A DNA stretch of 22,651 nt from Candidatus Amesbacteria bacterium RBG_19FT_COMBO_48_16 (GCA_001775555.1 MEXE01000031.1:1-22651); one strand, 5' to 3'. Numbered from the stretch's first letter, positions 12,363 through 20,514 are shown. The notes: generated from the letters alone by a model not told the origin. Program-made: numbers and translations.

Positions 12363-13168
12363 AACTCCTCGAAACAGACTACCGTCCCACCCCGGAAGAC
12401 AAAGCCCGAATAAAGATACTGTCTGACATGTTTAAGGTTAGCGGCGATGGTGTCTTTGCCACCCTCCAAGGAGAAGGTCTGACCACGAAGGAAGGTGGCA
12501 CAGCCGGACTGCCAGTAGTATTTTTGCGGTTACATTTCTGCAATCTTACCTGTGGTTTTCCTACCGGCTGGCAATGCGATACCAGATACACCTGGAATCC
12601 CAGGATGGAAGAATTCTGGAAAGAACCAAGAGACTGGAGCATTAATCAGACAGCAGTAAACATCCGTCAAGCTTGGCGACAGAACCACCCTCAGATAGAA
12701 ACCGGACACAGATTAGTCATTTCCGGGGGAGAACCTTTGCTTCAGCAAGGGAAAATTGTAGAGCTTATTAGGGAACTTTCAGAATTCGAAATCGAAATTG
12801 AAACAAACGGAACCATCTTGCCTCTTCCCGAACTGGAAGATTGCCAGTTTAATTGTTCACCAAAACTATCCGGAAGTGGCAACAGCCGCAAACGCCGCTT
12901 CCACCCCGATGTCATCACCCACATTGCCCGATTGCAAAAATCCTGGTTAAAATTTGTTGTAACCGATCTTGCCGAACTTAACGAAATCAGAACAATACAA
13001 CAAGAATGTCAAATCCCAAATGAAAAAATAATTGTTATGCCCCAAGGGCGTAGTTGGGAAAGCATTCAAGCTCAAGCACAACTTCTCGAACCCTCTGTCT
13101 CAGAAAGAAACTGGCATATCGGTTACCGCCACCAGCTGAATTGGTTCGGAGATCAAAGAGGTACATAA
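12359..13168 (+). CDS. queE: 7-carboxy-7-deazaguanine synthase (radical SAM)
   Basis: Third step: radical ring contraction of 6-carboxytetrahydropterin to CDG using SAM and a 4Fe-4S cluster. The N-terminal GDGVFATLQGEG (29-40) and FLRLHFCNLTC (55-65) match QueE. The cluster cysteines are C61, C65 and C73, so the spacing is C-x3-C-x7-C, five residues longer than the common C-x3-C-x2-C; the final CDTRYTW is as expected. SAM-site motifs ISGGEP (121-126), ETNGT (148-152) and SPKLSGSG (167-174) are present. Its stop overlaps the queC start (TAATG). 269 residues is within the long end of the family. Confidence 0.92.
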   Translation: MKLLETDYRPTPEDKARIKILSDMFKVSGDGVFATLQGEGLTTKEGGTAGLPVVFLRLHFCNLTCGFPTGWQCDTRYTWNPRMEEFWKEPRDWSINQTAVNIRQAWRQNHPQIETGHRLVISGGEPLLQQGKIVELIRELSEFEIEIETNGTILPLPELEDCQFNCSPKLSGSGNSRKRRFHPDVITHIARLQKSWLKFVVTDLAELNEIRTIQQECQIPNEKIIVMPQGRSWESIQAQAQLLEPSVSERNWHIGYRHQLNWFGDQRGT

Positions 13169-14313
13169 TGGACAAAAAATTGGGGGCAATCAACGGCAGA
13201 GAAATAACTAGTTCTTTAATTGGCCTTACTGACCCTCAGCTATATAACATAGACTCCGTTGTAAAGACTTCGCTGTTAACCACACTGGCAGGTTATTTGG
13301 AAAGCGACTCCATAACCGTATACGGTAACGCATTTGCCGATAGTAAATTTCTCCAAACCTTTCTAAGCTATATTCTTAACGATAAGCGAGCCGCTCCGCG
13401 AGACTTCAATCTATTACTAAATTTTGTCTCTAACGGTTCTGTATTCCACCCTAATCAAGACAGTAACAGTTACGATTGTTTGGTTTCCTTTAGTGGGGGT
13501 ATCGATAGTACAGCAGGGCTGATGTACTCTCTGGACGCAAAAAGAAAAGTACTCCCCGTTTGGATTGGTTTCGGTCAAAAAAATGAAAACAGAGAACTGG
13601 CGGTCGTAAATGAATTATGTAAGAAGTTAAACGTTCAGCCCTGGATTATTAAATTGGATTTAGCCAGGTATGTTGACGCTGGGTGGTCCAGGTGGAAAAG
13701 TGGCATAATTCCCGCTCGAAATCTTTTATTTGCATCTATAGCCGCCGAAATTGCTTCACGTTCAAACAGCCCGTCGGTAGACATATTATTATGCGCCCAC
13801 AAAGAGGAAATAACACCGGTTAATACCGACAAGAGCCAACGTTTTTACGATTCAACCACCCTGCTTTTTAATTCAGCCTACAAAAAGAATATCCGGGTTA
13901 CTACTCCCTTCTACTCGTATACCAAGCCAGAGATAGTCAGCTACTGGTCGAGATATTGGACAGATAGATATGGAATTTCTCCTGGGGAAACAACCAGCTG
14001 CTACCTGGGTAATAATTGCGGTTCATGTAAAGCTTGTTTCAACCGGGCAGTTGCTTTTACTTGTAGTGGCTATAAAAACGATCACTTTCTTCAGGATCCG
14101 TTTATTGATCAGTCAAATACAATTTGGGGGGGATATATCACCCGTTTTGACTCTTTAGAAAGCGAAAGACAGCTTGACATTTTATATTCACTAAATTCTC
14201 ATATCGATATAGCGCCACCCAGAATTGCCAAATTTGTAGAGTACCATTATCCCCATTTCCGAAACGCTATTAAGAAAAGACAAAAGCAAATCCGAAACGT
14301 ATTAATTTCTTAA
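13168..14313 (+). CDS. queC: 7-cyano-7-deazaguanine (preQ0) synthase, long form
   Basis: QueC converts CDG to preQ0 with ATP and ammonia. The PP-loop SGGIDST lies at 109-115, PARN near 182-185, and the zinc cluster C278-x5-C284-x2-C287-x2-C290 in the family form. At 381 residues it is much longer than the ~230 of E. coli QueC: about 100 residues precede the PP-loop and about 80 follow the Cys cluster. Longer QueC-like enzymes are known in defence contexts (QatC, CBASS Cap9), but those do not sit behind folE-queD-queE, so preQ0 synthesis is the better call. ATG 13168 has AGAGGT 5 bases upstream; the frame is open to 13054 but that part is queE. Confidence 0.88.
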   Translation: MDKKLGAINGREITSSLIGLTDPQLYNIDSVVKTSLLTTLAGYLESDSITVYGNAFADSKFLQTFLSYILNDKRAAPRDFNLLLNFVSNGSVFHPNQDSNSYDCLVSFSGGIDSTAGLMYSLDAKRKVLPVWIGFGQKNENRELAVVNELCKKLNVQPWIIKLDLARYVDAGWSRWKSGIIPARNLLFASIAAEIASRSNSPSVDILLCAHKEEITPVNTDKSQRFYDSTTLLFNSAYKKNIRVTTPFYSYTKPEIVSYWSRYWTDRYGISPGETTSCYLGNNCGSCKACFNRAVAFTCSGYKNDHFLQDPFIDQSNTIWGGYITRFDSLESERQLDILYSLNSHIDIAPPRIAKFVEYHYPHFRNAIKKRQKQIRNVLIS

Positions 14314-14314
14314 T

Positions 14315-14986
14315 ATGGATAATTTCATTTTCCATCACCAAAACTTGACCTCATATGATTCTCGTCTGGTAATAAATGCCTTTAACAAGGCTAAGTCCAA
14401 GGTGAGTATGTTTTTCGGTACTCCACCCCCCGATACTGAAATTATTATTGCCCGGGATTTTGATCACATGTGCGAACTGATAGGAAAAAAAAGGCCTGTT
14501 TGGGGTGTAACTACCAATAAAGACGGAAAAATATATCTATCAGACCCATTGTCGTGGAAAAAGGAAATCACAGGTCATACACTGGAGGACCTAAAATCAA
14601 GCCTTGCACATCAATTAGTACATCTGCATTTTCAAAGAAATTCAATCAGTCTGCCCATTTGGTTTGAAGAAGGAATTGCCGTTTTTGTCGGAAGGGACAG
14701 TGGAATTAAAAATAGAGAAAAAGATTTTAAAAACCTCACGCGCCAACACAAAATACCAAATCTCCAAAAAAATCCTTCCACGTTTTCATCTCATCCCATC
14801 CCTGCACTGGCTTATCTAACCTCATACAAATTTATTTGTTTCCTTATAGCAAAAAGCGGCAAGGAAAAACTGGTTAATTTTATCAACAGCTTCTCAAAAT
14901 ACAAAAACTTCGACGAAGCTCTCTCTTCATTTTGGCGCTTCAAAAGCAAAAGTTACTGGAATACTTTCGAAAAATCCATTATATGA
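14315..14986 (+). CDS. Peptidase-MA/gluzincin-fold protein with altered active site
   Basis: The 223-residue protein carries the family layout of zinc peptidases: H99-Q-L-V-H103 and, 13 residues on, W116-F-E-E-G-x-A (family form W..EG.A, carrying the third zinc ligand Glu). The general-base Glu of HExxH is Gln here (CAA, one base from GAA), so zinc binding may persist but peptidase activity is doubtful. No signal peptide or membrane helix is visible, which is unusual for this clan. It starts 1 base after queC and overlaps the carbamoyltransferase by 4 bases, so it is an integral operon member. A structural or substrate-binding role is possible. Confidence 0.65.
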   Translation: MDNFIFHHQNLTSYDSRLVINAFNKAKSKVSMFFGTPPPDTEIIIARDFDHMCELIGKKRPVWGVTTNKDGKIYLSDPLSWKKEITGHTLEDLKSSLAHQLVHLHFQRNSISLPIWFEEGIAVFVGRDSGIKNREKDFKNLTRQHKIPNLQKNPSTFSSHPIPALAYLTSYKFICFLIAKSGKEKLVNFINSFSKYKNFDEALSSFWRFKSKSYWNTFEKSII

Positions 14987-16659
14987 GCGGTTATATTTTA
15001 GGTCTAACCGGCTGGTTCACAAGAAGCCACGACGCTTCGGCTTGTATCATAAAAGACGGAAGCATCCTGGCCATGGTAGAAGAAGAAAGATTTACTCGCA
15101 AGAAACATGCCTACGATAAAACCCCCCTGTTTTCAACTTTGTGGTGTCTAGATCAAGTGGGTATCACCTTAGATGATATCGAAACAGTCGCCATTGGGTG
15201 GGATTACAAAAAGTTATATCAGATAGCAGGAATAAATGAGTCTAAGTTAGATAATCTGTATGAAATATTCTTTCCAAAAAAATATTTTTCATACGCAAAG
15301 AAACCTAAAATAGAGCTGGTATCACACCATTTAGCACATGCCGCTTCAACGTATTACCTCTCAGGTAATGATAAGGCAGCAATACTTATTGTTGACGGTC
15401 AGGGAGAAGATGTTTCAACTACTTTTGCGATTGGAAACCAAGGAAAAATCAAGATTATTCAGTCGTTTGATATAGAACACTCTCTCGGATACTTCTACGA
15501 AGCTGTTAGCGACTTTATCGGATTAGGATTAGATTCTGCAGGCAAAACCATGGGTCTTGCACCTTATGGCCAACCGCTTTATGAATTCAAACAAATCGAC
15601 TTAACTCCCGGTGGTTATCAAGTGAATTTGCCCCTCAAACCCAGGGATTCTTCCCTGGACCAACAAAGAAGAGTCGTCGAAGCCTGGAAAAAGGAATTGT
15701 CTAAACAATTTGGATCAGAAAACCTAGTAAAATACCCTTTCGACCTTTTATATGGATTCACCCGAAGGGAGCTAGAGTTAAAAAAAATCCATAAAGACAT
15801 TGCTGCCTCTGCCCAACGTACACTGGAACAAACCTTAGTCCATCTAGCCAAAGCTCTGGTAAAAAAAACTGGTGTTTCTAATATCTGTATGGCTGGTGGA
15901 GTTGCTTTAAACTGCTCCGCAAATACTCTTATCGCCCGACTTCCGGAGGTTTCTAATCTTTATATTCCTCCCAACACTTCAGATGCTGGAGTATCAGCAG
16001 GCGCCGCTTTATATGTTGGCGGGAAAAAGGCTAATAAAGCTTTAGACACTGCTTACTTAGGACCCTCTTTCAATAATAACCAAATTAAATCTGTGTTAGA
16101 CAAAGTTAAAGTAAAATACAAACATACTAACTCTATTGGGAAAGATGTAGCTAAATTAATTTTTGATGGTAACATCGTTTCTTGGTTTCAAGGAGCTGAA
16201 GAAATCGGACCTAGAGCCCTAGGAAACAGAAGTATCGTAGCAAATCCTACTAAACCAGGCATGAGCGAACGGGTAAATGACGCCAAGAATAGAGAACACT
16301 GGAGACCCCTTGCACCAAGCATTTTAGAAGAAAAAACCTCCCTTTATCTGGAAGAAAGCTTTCCCTCCCCGTTTATGTTGCACACTTTTAACGTTAAACC
16401 TCAATACCGCGACAAAATTCCGGGAGTAGTTCACTTAGACAATTCTACAAGACCTCAAACAGTATCCAAACTAACCAATCCCAAATATCATGACATGATC
16501 CATCATTTCGAGAAACTAAGCGGTTATGGACTTGTTCTAAACACTTCTTTCAATGGGTCTAGGGAGCCAATAGTTTGTACCCCCACCGACGCCCTTCTTT
16601 CTTTTTATGGCAATTCCACTGATTATCTGGCCATCGGTGATTTTATAGTTACAAAATGA
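14983..16659 (+). CDS. O-carbamoyltransferase of the NodU/CmcH/TobZ family
   Basis: Family members transfer a carbamoyl group from carbamoyl phosphate, through carbamoyl-AMP, to a hydroxyl of a sugar or antibiotic (nodulation factor, cephamycin, tobramycin). The N-terminal Kae1-like part opens with GYILGLTGWFTRSHDASA and has the metal His pair in HHLAHA (H115, H119), then VDGQGEDVSTTFAIG and GLAPYG. MAGGVALNCSAN follows, and the C-terminal YrdC-like part includes EEIGPRALGNRSI and NREHWRPLAPSI. At 558 residues it is full length. Start ATG 14983 (ATGA overlap with the preceding gene) is preferred to the 14932 opening, which lies inside that gene. Its acceptor is unknown; the neighbours suggest a sugar on a 7-deazapurine. 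Confidence 0.93.
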   Translation: MSGYILGLTGWFTRSHDASACIIKDGSILAMVEEERFTRKKHAYDKTPLFSTLWCLDQVGITLDDIETVAIGWDYKKLYQIAGINESKLDNLYEIFFPKKYFSYAKKPKIELVSHHLAHAASTYYLSGNDKAAILIVDGQGEDVSTTFAIGNQGKIKIIQSFDIEHSLGYFYEAVSDFIGLGLDSAGKTMGLAPYGQPLYEFKQIDLTPGGYQVNLPLKPRDSSLDQQRRVVEAWKKELSKQFGSENLVKYPFDLLYGFTRRELELKKIHKDIAASAQRTLEQTLVHLAKALVKKTGVSNICMAGGVALNCSANTLIARLPEVSNLYIPPNTSDAGVSAGAALYVGGKKANKALDTAYLGPSFNNNQIKSVLDKVKVKYKHTNSIGKDVAKLIFDGNIVSWFQGAEEIGPRALGNRSIVANPTKPGMSERVNDAKNREHWRPLAPSILEEKTSLYLEESFPSPFMLHTFNVKPQYRDKIPGVVHLDNSTRPQTVSKLTNPKYHDMIHHFEKLSGYGLVLNTSFNGSREPIVCTPTDALLSFYGNSTDYLAIGDFIVTK

Positions 16660-17492
16660 AAGTCTCCGTTGTAATTCCGGTGAGCAATGATCTACGTTTA
16701 AAAACCTGCGTCGACTCGATCGATGAGGCGGTAGAAGTAGTTATTTCACTGAATCGACCTACTGAAACCATAAAAAAATTGGTAGATAAAATGATCTCTC
16801 AAAAAAAACGCGCTGGACTTTACCCCAACATTTCCTTCACAGTATGTGAGATACCTTATGCAAGTATCGCTGGCGCTTATAACAACGGTATCAAATCTTC
16901 ACACTTCGACAATGTTCTTCTTATGGACTCAGATTGCACTTTTAAAAAGAAAACAATTAAGAAGTTATTTAAAAATTTGGGTAATAACTTGTTGTCTAAA
17001 GGTAAGGTGATATTTAAAAGTAATTCTTGGATAACTGCAGTTGTTTCCAGGGCAAGAGAGTTTCATACTTCAGATAAGATTAACGCCTACTCCCCACCCT
17101 TGCTATTCAATAAAAAAATAAAGAACTTTATTGGCGGCTATTATTTCCACCCGTCGTTATGCTGGCTGGAAGACAGCGAATTTGACAAACGGGTTCAGAA
17201 AGCCAATCTTAGAATATCTTATAACCCGTCCGCAGTGGTCTATCACCCCCCATTAACACCATTTAGAGATCTTAAAAGCGCCTTTTGGTATGGTGTCGGT
17301 AAGAGAATAGGGGTAGAACTTGGTGTACACGACAAACCTACCGGATTTATTGGAAGTGTGAGAAAGTATATATTTGAGGCATCAAAAATAAAGGGGGTAT
17401 TGTCAGGATTGTATCTCTTTATATGGAAGATGACTTTACTATTCGGCTATTATTTCCAGTTAGTAATGAAGATAAGGAAGAATAGAATTTAA
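16656..17492 (+). CDS. Family 2 glycosyltransferase
   Basis: The 278 residues begin with the GT-A start VSVVIPVSNDL. The nucleotide-sugar/metal motif D91-S-D93 lies in VLLMDSDCTF, and E172-D173 in CWLEDSEFDKRV lies at the usual acceptor/base position. The C-terminus has a hydrophobic stretch (about 244-270, GLYLFIWKMTLLFGYYFQLVM), suggesting membrane attachment. It overlaps the carbamoyltransferase by 4 bases and ends the seven-gene operon. Its last 33 bases overlap the 3' end of the opposite-strand deacetylase gene. Donor and acceptor are unknown. Confidence 0.85.
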   Translation: MKVSVVIPVSNDLRLKTCVDSIDEAVEVVISLNRPTETIKKLVDKMISQKKRAGLYPNISFTVCEIPYASIAGAYNNGIKSSHFDNVLLMDSDCTFKKKTIKKLFKNLGNNLLSKGKVIFKSNSWITAVVSRAREFHTSDKINAYSPPLLFNKKIKNFIGGYYFHPSLCWLEDSEFDKRVQKANLRISYNPSAVVYHPPLTPFRDLKSAFWYGVGKRIGVELGVHDKPTGFIGSVRKYIFEASKIKGVLSGLYLFIWKMTLLFGYYFQLVMKIRKNRI

Positions 17493-18107
17493 TATTTTTA
17501 CTTGAAATACCTCAGCGAATTTCATCTGATTGTGAAGTCGACCACGATATTGATTTAGTCCTTTTATCGCTAAATCCCATCTGGTAGACTTGAGTTGGGA
17601 ATGGTAGAGAGACATTGCCTTCATCTTAGTGTCCATCTCAGCTGAAATATCTTCAACAAGATTATGTGTTAATAAAAGTCTATGGACTTCGTAAAGCACA
17701 ATCCCCATAGCCCGTTTTTCAAAAGATACTTGATGGTTATATCGCCAGTATGATTCGGTCACAAGTTGAAAAGCAATTCTGTGCTCATAATCTGATTCTT
17801 GATCATGATTAATATATACAAGCGTAGGTGTAATTAGTTTAAAAATTCTTATTACCTTCTGTATGTTTGGTGAAGAAACTTTAAAACTTGGCCCTTTAAG
17901 TCGAAGAAAATAGTGAGAGGAAATTTGAAAAAAGTCACACACCCTCAAAGCTTCCTTTTCTCTCCTTTCCTCCTGACTATCCCCAGAAGAAAGATAAAGT
18001 AAAATTACTCGGTGCCCTGATTTAATTAGTTTAGAGATCGTTCCCCCACACCCAAGAACCTCGTCGTCTGGGTGAGCAGCGACTATAACAACATTTCTAG
18101 AATTCAC
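17460..18107 (-). CDS. PIG-L/LmbE-family N-acetylglucosamine-type deacetylase
   Basis: Zinc-dependent deacetylases of this family remove N-acetyl groups from GlcNAc-containing compounds (GlcNAc-PI, mycothiol and bacillithiol precursors, teicoplanin). The hallmark AHPDDE lies at residues 11-16 after a first strand, and H101-D102...D106...H109 (NHDQESDYEH) supplies the other metal and catalytic residues. GCGGTISK and LLYLSSGD also match. The frame opens at a TTG (18161) that falls inside the -35 box. I prefer GTG 18107, which puts AHPDDE at the usual distance; GTG 18128 is an alternative. Product is 215 residues. It faces the GT4 gene across interlocked promoters and overlaps the GT2 gene at the 3' end. 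Confidence 0.85.
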   Translation of the reverse strand: MNSRNVVIVAAHPDDEVLGCGGTISKLIKSGHRVILLYLSSGDSQEERREKEALRVCDFFQISSHYFLRLKGPSFKVSSPNIQKVIRIFKLITPTLVYINHDQESDYEHRIAFQLVTESYWRYNHQVSFEKRAMGIVLYEVHRLLLTHNLVEDISAEMDTKMKAMSLYHSQLKSTRWDLAIKGLNQYRGRLHNQMKFAEVFQVKILNSILPYLHY

Positions 18108-18115
18108 ATGTAAAA

Positions 18116-18144
18116 TTGCTTTAACCACGCCAACTATATATAAT
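18116..18144 (+). promoter_or_regulatory. Promoter of the GT4-kinase-methyltransferase group
   Basis: -35 TTGCTT (18116-18121), 17-base spacer, perfect -10 TATAAT (18139-18144), 16 bases to ATG 18161. No Shine-Dalgarno site is present. Confidence 0.65.
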
Positions 18145-18161
18145 TTCGTCGATCCAGTCAA
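18133..18161 (-). promoter_or_regulatory. Promoter of the PIG-L deacetylase gene
   Basis: Minus strand: -35 TTGACT (18156-18161), 17-base spacer, -10 TATAGT (18133-18138). The predicted start is about 18126. Its -10 directly abuts the -10 of the opposite promoter, and each lies in the other's spacer. Confidence 0.6.
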
Positions 18162-19303
18162 TGAAAACGGCGGATATTAAGAACATAGCAATAATATCGG
18201 ACATCAATCCCTTCCCGATAAATAACGGGGCAAAAGCTAGAATATCCTCCTTGATCAGAGTCTTAAAGAGCAACAATTTCCGCATTAACTACATATTAAT
18301 TTGTCAACCAATCAAAGGTTATGAAGATCTAGAAGAGTTACGGAGATTAGTATCAAGCATAACGCTCGTTAGAGGAAATATTGAGGGGACAAAGCAAGAA
18401 CAAGAGAAAATCAGAAGACAGTTAAAACAGCATTTTTGTGAGTATGCGTATCACAGTATTATTGTAGAGTTCGCTCATGTGGGCAAAGTATTAAACGGAA
18501 TGAAATTAGATTCTTTAAAAATAATTGACACCCACAATATTTATTTTCTTAGGAAAGAAATTTTTCAGGAGAAAGGCTACGAATTTAGGCATAATTTAGA
18601 CAAGATAACCGAGCTTGACACCCTATCTTATTTTGATGTGTTGATGGCAATCCAAGCAGAAGAAGTAAGAATTCTTAAAAGTATGTTTCCAGAAAAACAG
18701 GTAATATTAGTTGGACATGGTGCTAGCGAGTGTTCCAAAACTACGCCAAACAAAAAGTACGCCGTACAGTCTGACGAGAAAATAGTGATGGTCGTGGGAT
18801 ATAAAAATGATCCCAATAAACACGGCTTACACGAGTTTATTTCCAAAGCCTGGCCACAGATTCGTACTAAAAATAAAGATGTGTATTTAAGGGTGTGCGG
18901 TCCTCTTAGCGAGACCATAGATACAAGAAGAATGATAGATAAGGGCGTAATACCAGTTGGATACAAACCCTCACTTAAAGCGGAATATGAGAGGGCGAGT
19001 GTTGTTATTAATCCTGTACTCGCTGGAACTGGGCTGGAAATTAAATCGGTGGAAGCCCTATTGCATGGCAAGGCTTTAGTATCAACCAGAGCTGGCGCAA
19101 CCGGACTTGTAGATAAATATATAAACAAAGCCTATTTGGTAATAAATAACTATGAACATTTTGCGTCACTCGTAAATAGATTATTAACCGACTTAAATTT
19201 TAGAGTACAAATTGAATCAGAAGCGAAGAAGTACGCCGAGACTTTTTTGTGCAAGGATATTGTTTATAAACCATTATTGCAAATATTAAACAAAAACAGC
19301 TAA
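18161..19303 (+). CDS. Family 4 (GT-B) glycosyltransferase
   Basis: The 380 residues start with a GT-B N-domain (IAIISDINPFPINNGAKARISSL, with the usual Gly-rich acceptor loop). The C-domain shows VVGYKNDPNKHG, VCGPL, a hinge at GYKPSLKAEYERASVVINP and the donor-binding block GTGLEIKSVEALLHGKALV (289-307), where the conserved acidic residues fall at E293 and E298. No membrane helix is seen. It follows the interlocked divergent promoter and precedes the kinase by 4 bases. The sugar donor is unknown; with a deacetylase opposite, an N-acetylhexosamine is a reasonable guess. Confidence 0.85.
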   Translation: MKTADIKNIAIISDINPFPINNGAKARISSLIRVLKSNNFRINYILICQPIKGYEDLEELRRLVSSITLVRGNIEGTKQEQEKIRRQLKQHFCEYAYHSIIVEFAHVGKVLNGMKLDSLKIIDTHNIYFLRKEIFQEKGYEFRHNLDKITELDTLSYFDVLMAIQAEEVRILKSMFPEKQVILVGHGASECSKTTPNKKYAVQSDEKIVMVVGYKNDPNKHGLHEFISKAWPQIRTKNKDVYLRVCGPLSETIDTRRMIDKGVIPVGYKPSLKAEYERASVVINPVLAGTGLEIKSVEALLHGKALVSTRAGATGLVDKYINKAYLVINNYEHFASLVNRLLTDLNFRVQIESEAKKYAETFLCKDIVYKPLLQILNKNS

Positions 19304-19307
19304 TGAC

Positions 19308-20372
19308 ATGTCTTTTATAAAAACAGAGAGAGAATTAGATGCAACCGAGCTGCTTCCTATTGCTACATTTGTTCACTCGAATTGGCATGATGTTAGAGCT
19401 ATTCGTGTATTAGACTACACACCAAAGGGTTACTTCAATTATGGAGTTTATAAAATTATTGACGGCAAAGGCAATACTTACGCATTCAAAAGACACGGAG
19501 AAGCATCAATAAAAACAATGGAGTTTGTAAAGGAAGTATTTGCTCACCTAAAAACGATGGGTTTTAAAAACTATTCAGGATTTATTGATTCTTCAATCGG
19601 AGACCCCTATGTTATCGATCCTGACTCCGTACCATGTTCATTATCACCCTGGATATCAGGCGCTTCAATCCACGGCACAGATTTACCAAAAGAGGATTTA
19701 ATTAGAGTTGCAGCCAGAACCTTGGCCATCTTCCATTTATCAACCAGTAATTTTCAAATTAACCAACACACAATTTTGGACTATAAAATGTCGGAGTTAT
19801 GGGTTCCAGAACTAGTTGAAAGATACAAAATGGCGCTAGGTGAGTTAAATGGAAAGGTAAATGTTTTTCGCAAATTAAATGTCCAAGTACCCATGGCTCA
19901 ATTATTGGAAAAGGTTGAACCTCTAATTGAATTCTTGTCAAACACAAGAACGTTGGATCTGATGGAAGAGAGATTAGCAAGGGGGATTATACACGATGAT
20001 TTAGACCCGACGCATTTGTTGTTTACCCATTCAGGCGAATGCTATCTCATTGATTTTGATAGACAGCGATATGGCAGAAGAATTGATGACCTCGAGCAAC
20101 TTATTTCAAACATGATACCCATCAACCGCAAAGCCCACGAAATTATACTGGAAGAGTATACACGTGTAGTCCCGCTATCTGGTTACGAGCAGAGAACTCT
20201 ACCTTTCTTTGTTCAATATGGGACCTTAAGAAGAACATTTTGGCTAATTAATGAACTTATTAATAACCAGGCAAGTTTTTCTGAAAGACCAATTAATGTC
20301 AAAGCAAAACTTAAGACAGCAATAGCTGTTTTTGATAAAGCCAGATATCCCGCCAGTCATGTTGACCTGTAA
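19308..20372 (+). CDS. Aminoglycoside-phosphotransferase-fold kinase
   Basis: The 354-residue protein shows the APH/choline-kinase catalytic loop as H229-D-D231-L-D-P-T-H236 (family HGDLHxxN) and the metal motif IDFD (248-251). An ATP-binding Lys is likely in YAFKRHG (about K61). D231, the general base, is kept, but the Asn that helps hold magnesium is His, which is odd. Relatives phosphorylate small molecules such as sugars, amino sugars, homoserine or antibiotics; nothing here fixes the substrate. In this setting it could activate a sugar or modify the pathway product for self-protection. It lies 4 bases after the GT4 gene, and its TAA overlaps the next ATG (TAATG). Confidence 0.75.
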   Translation: MSFIKTERELDATELLPIATFVHSNWHDVRAIRVLDYTPKGYFNYGVYKIIDGKGNTYAFKRHGEASIKTMEFVKEVFAHLKTMGFKNYSGFIDSSIGDPYVIDPDSVPCSLSPWISGASIHGTDLPKEDLIRVAARTLAIFHLSTSNFQINQHTILDYKMSELWVPELVERYKMALGELNGKVNVFRKLNVQVPMAQLLEKVEPLIEFLSNTRTLDLMEERLARGIIHDDLDPTHLLFTHSGECYLIDFDRQRYGRRIDDLEQLISNMIPINRKAHEIILEEYTRVVPLSGYEQRTLPFFVQYGTLRRTFWLINELINNQASFSERPINVKAKLKTAIAVFDKARYPASHVDL

Positions 20373-20494
20373 TGAATGAATCTAATTTCACCCGTATTCA
20401 ACCTGACAGCCGCGCTAGTAAGGTGGTAATTAAACACCCGAAAATCGGTGTCTTAGGAAGCGGTAACCAAGCCACCCGAGGAACCATCCGGTAG
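20372..20494 (+). CDS. 40-residue ORF, possible leader peptide of the methyltransferase
   Basis: The frame starts in a TAATG overlap with the kinase gene and ends in TAG 4 bases before the methyltransferase GTG. It encodes MNESNFTRIQPDSRASKVV, then IKHPKIGVLGSGNQATRGTIR. The sequence below its start holds four alternating segments: GGTGG (20422-20426), ACACC (20434-20438), GGTGT (20447-20451) and CCACC (20472-20476). Segments 1:2 plus 3:4, or 2:3, can pair. This is the layout of ribosome-stalling leaders before erm genes. The GVLGSGNQA piece also resembles the start of a Rossmann dehydrogenase, so a gene fragment is an alternative. Confidence 0.45.
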   Translation: MNESNFTRIQPDSRASKVVIKHPKIGVLGSGNQATRGTIR

Positions 20495-20496
20495 GA

Positions 20497-20514
20497 GCGT
20501 GATAAAATACACGC
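20497..20514 (+). promoter_or_regulatory. Hairpin over the methyltransferase start codon
   Basis: GCGTG (20497-20501) pairs perfectly with CACGC (20510-20514) around an 8-base AT loop. It buries the GTG start and the end of the AGGAG ribosome site (20493-20497), which is also unusually close to the start. Translation arriving from the 40-codon ORF would melt it. Confidence 0.5.

Noticed and set aside
11432..12642. Minus-strand ORFs of 86-115 codons across folE, queD and queE
   Set aside because: Antisense shadows of strongly conserved enzymes.
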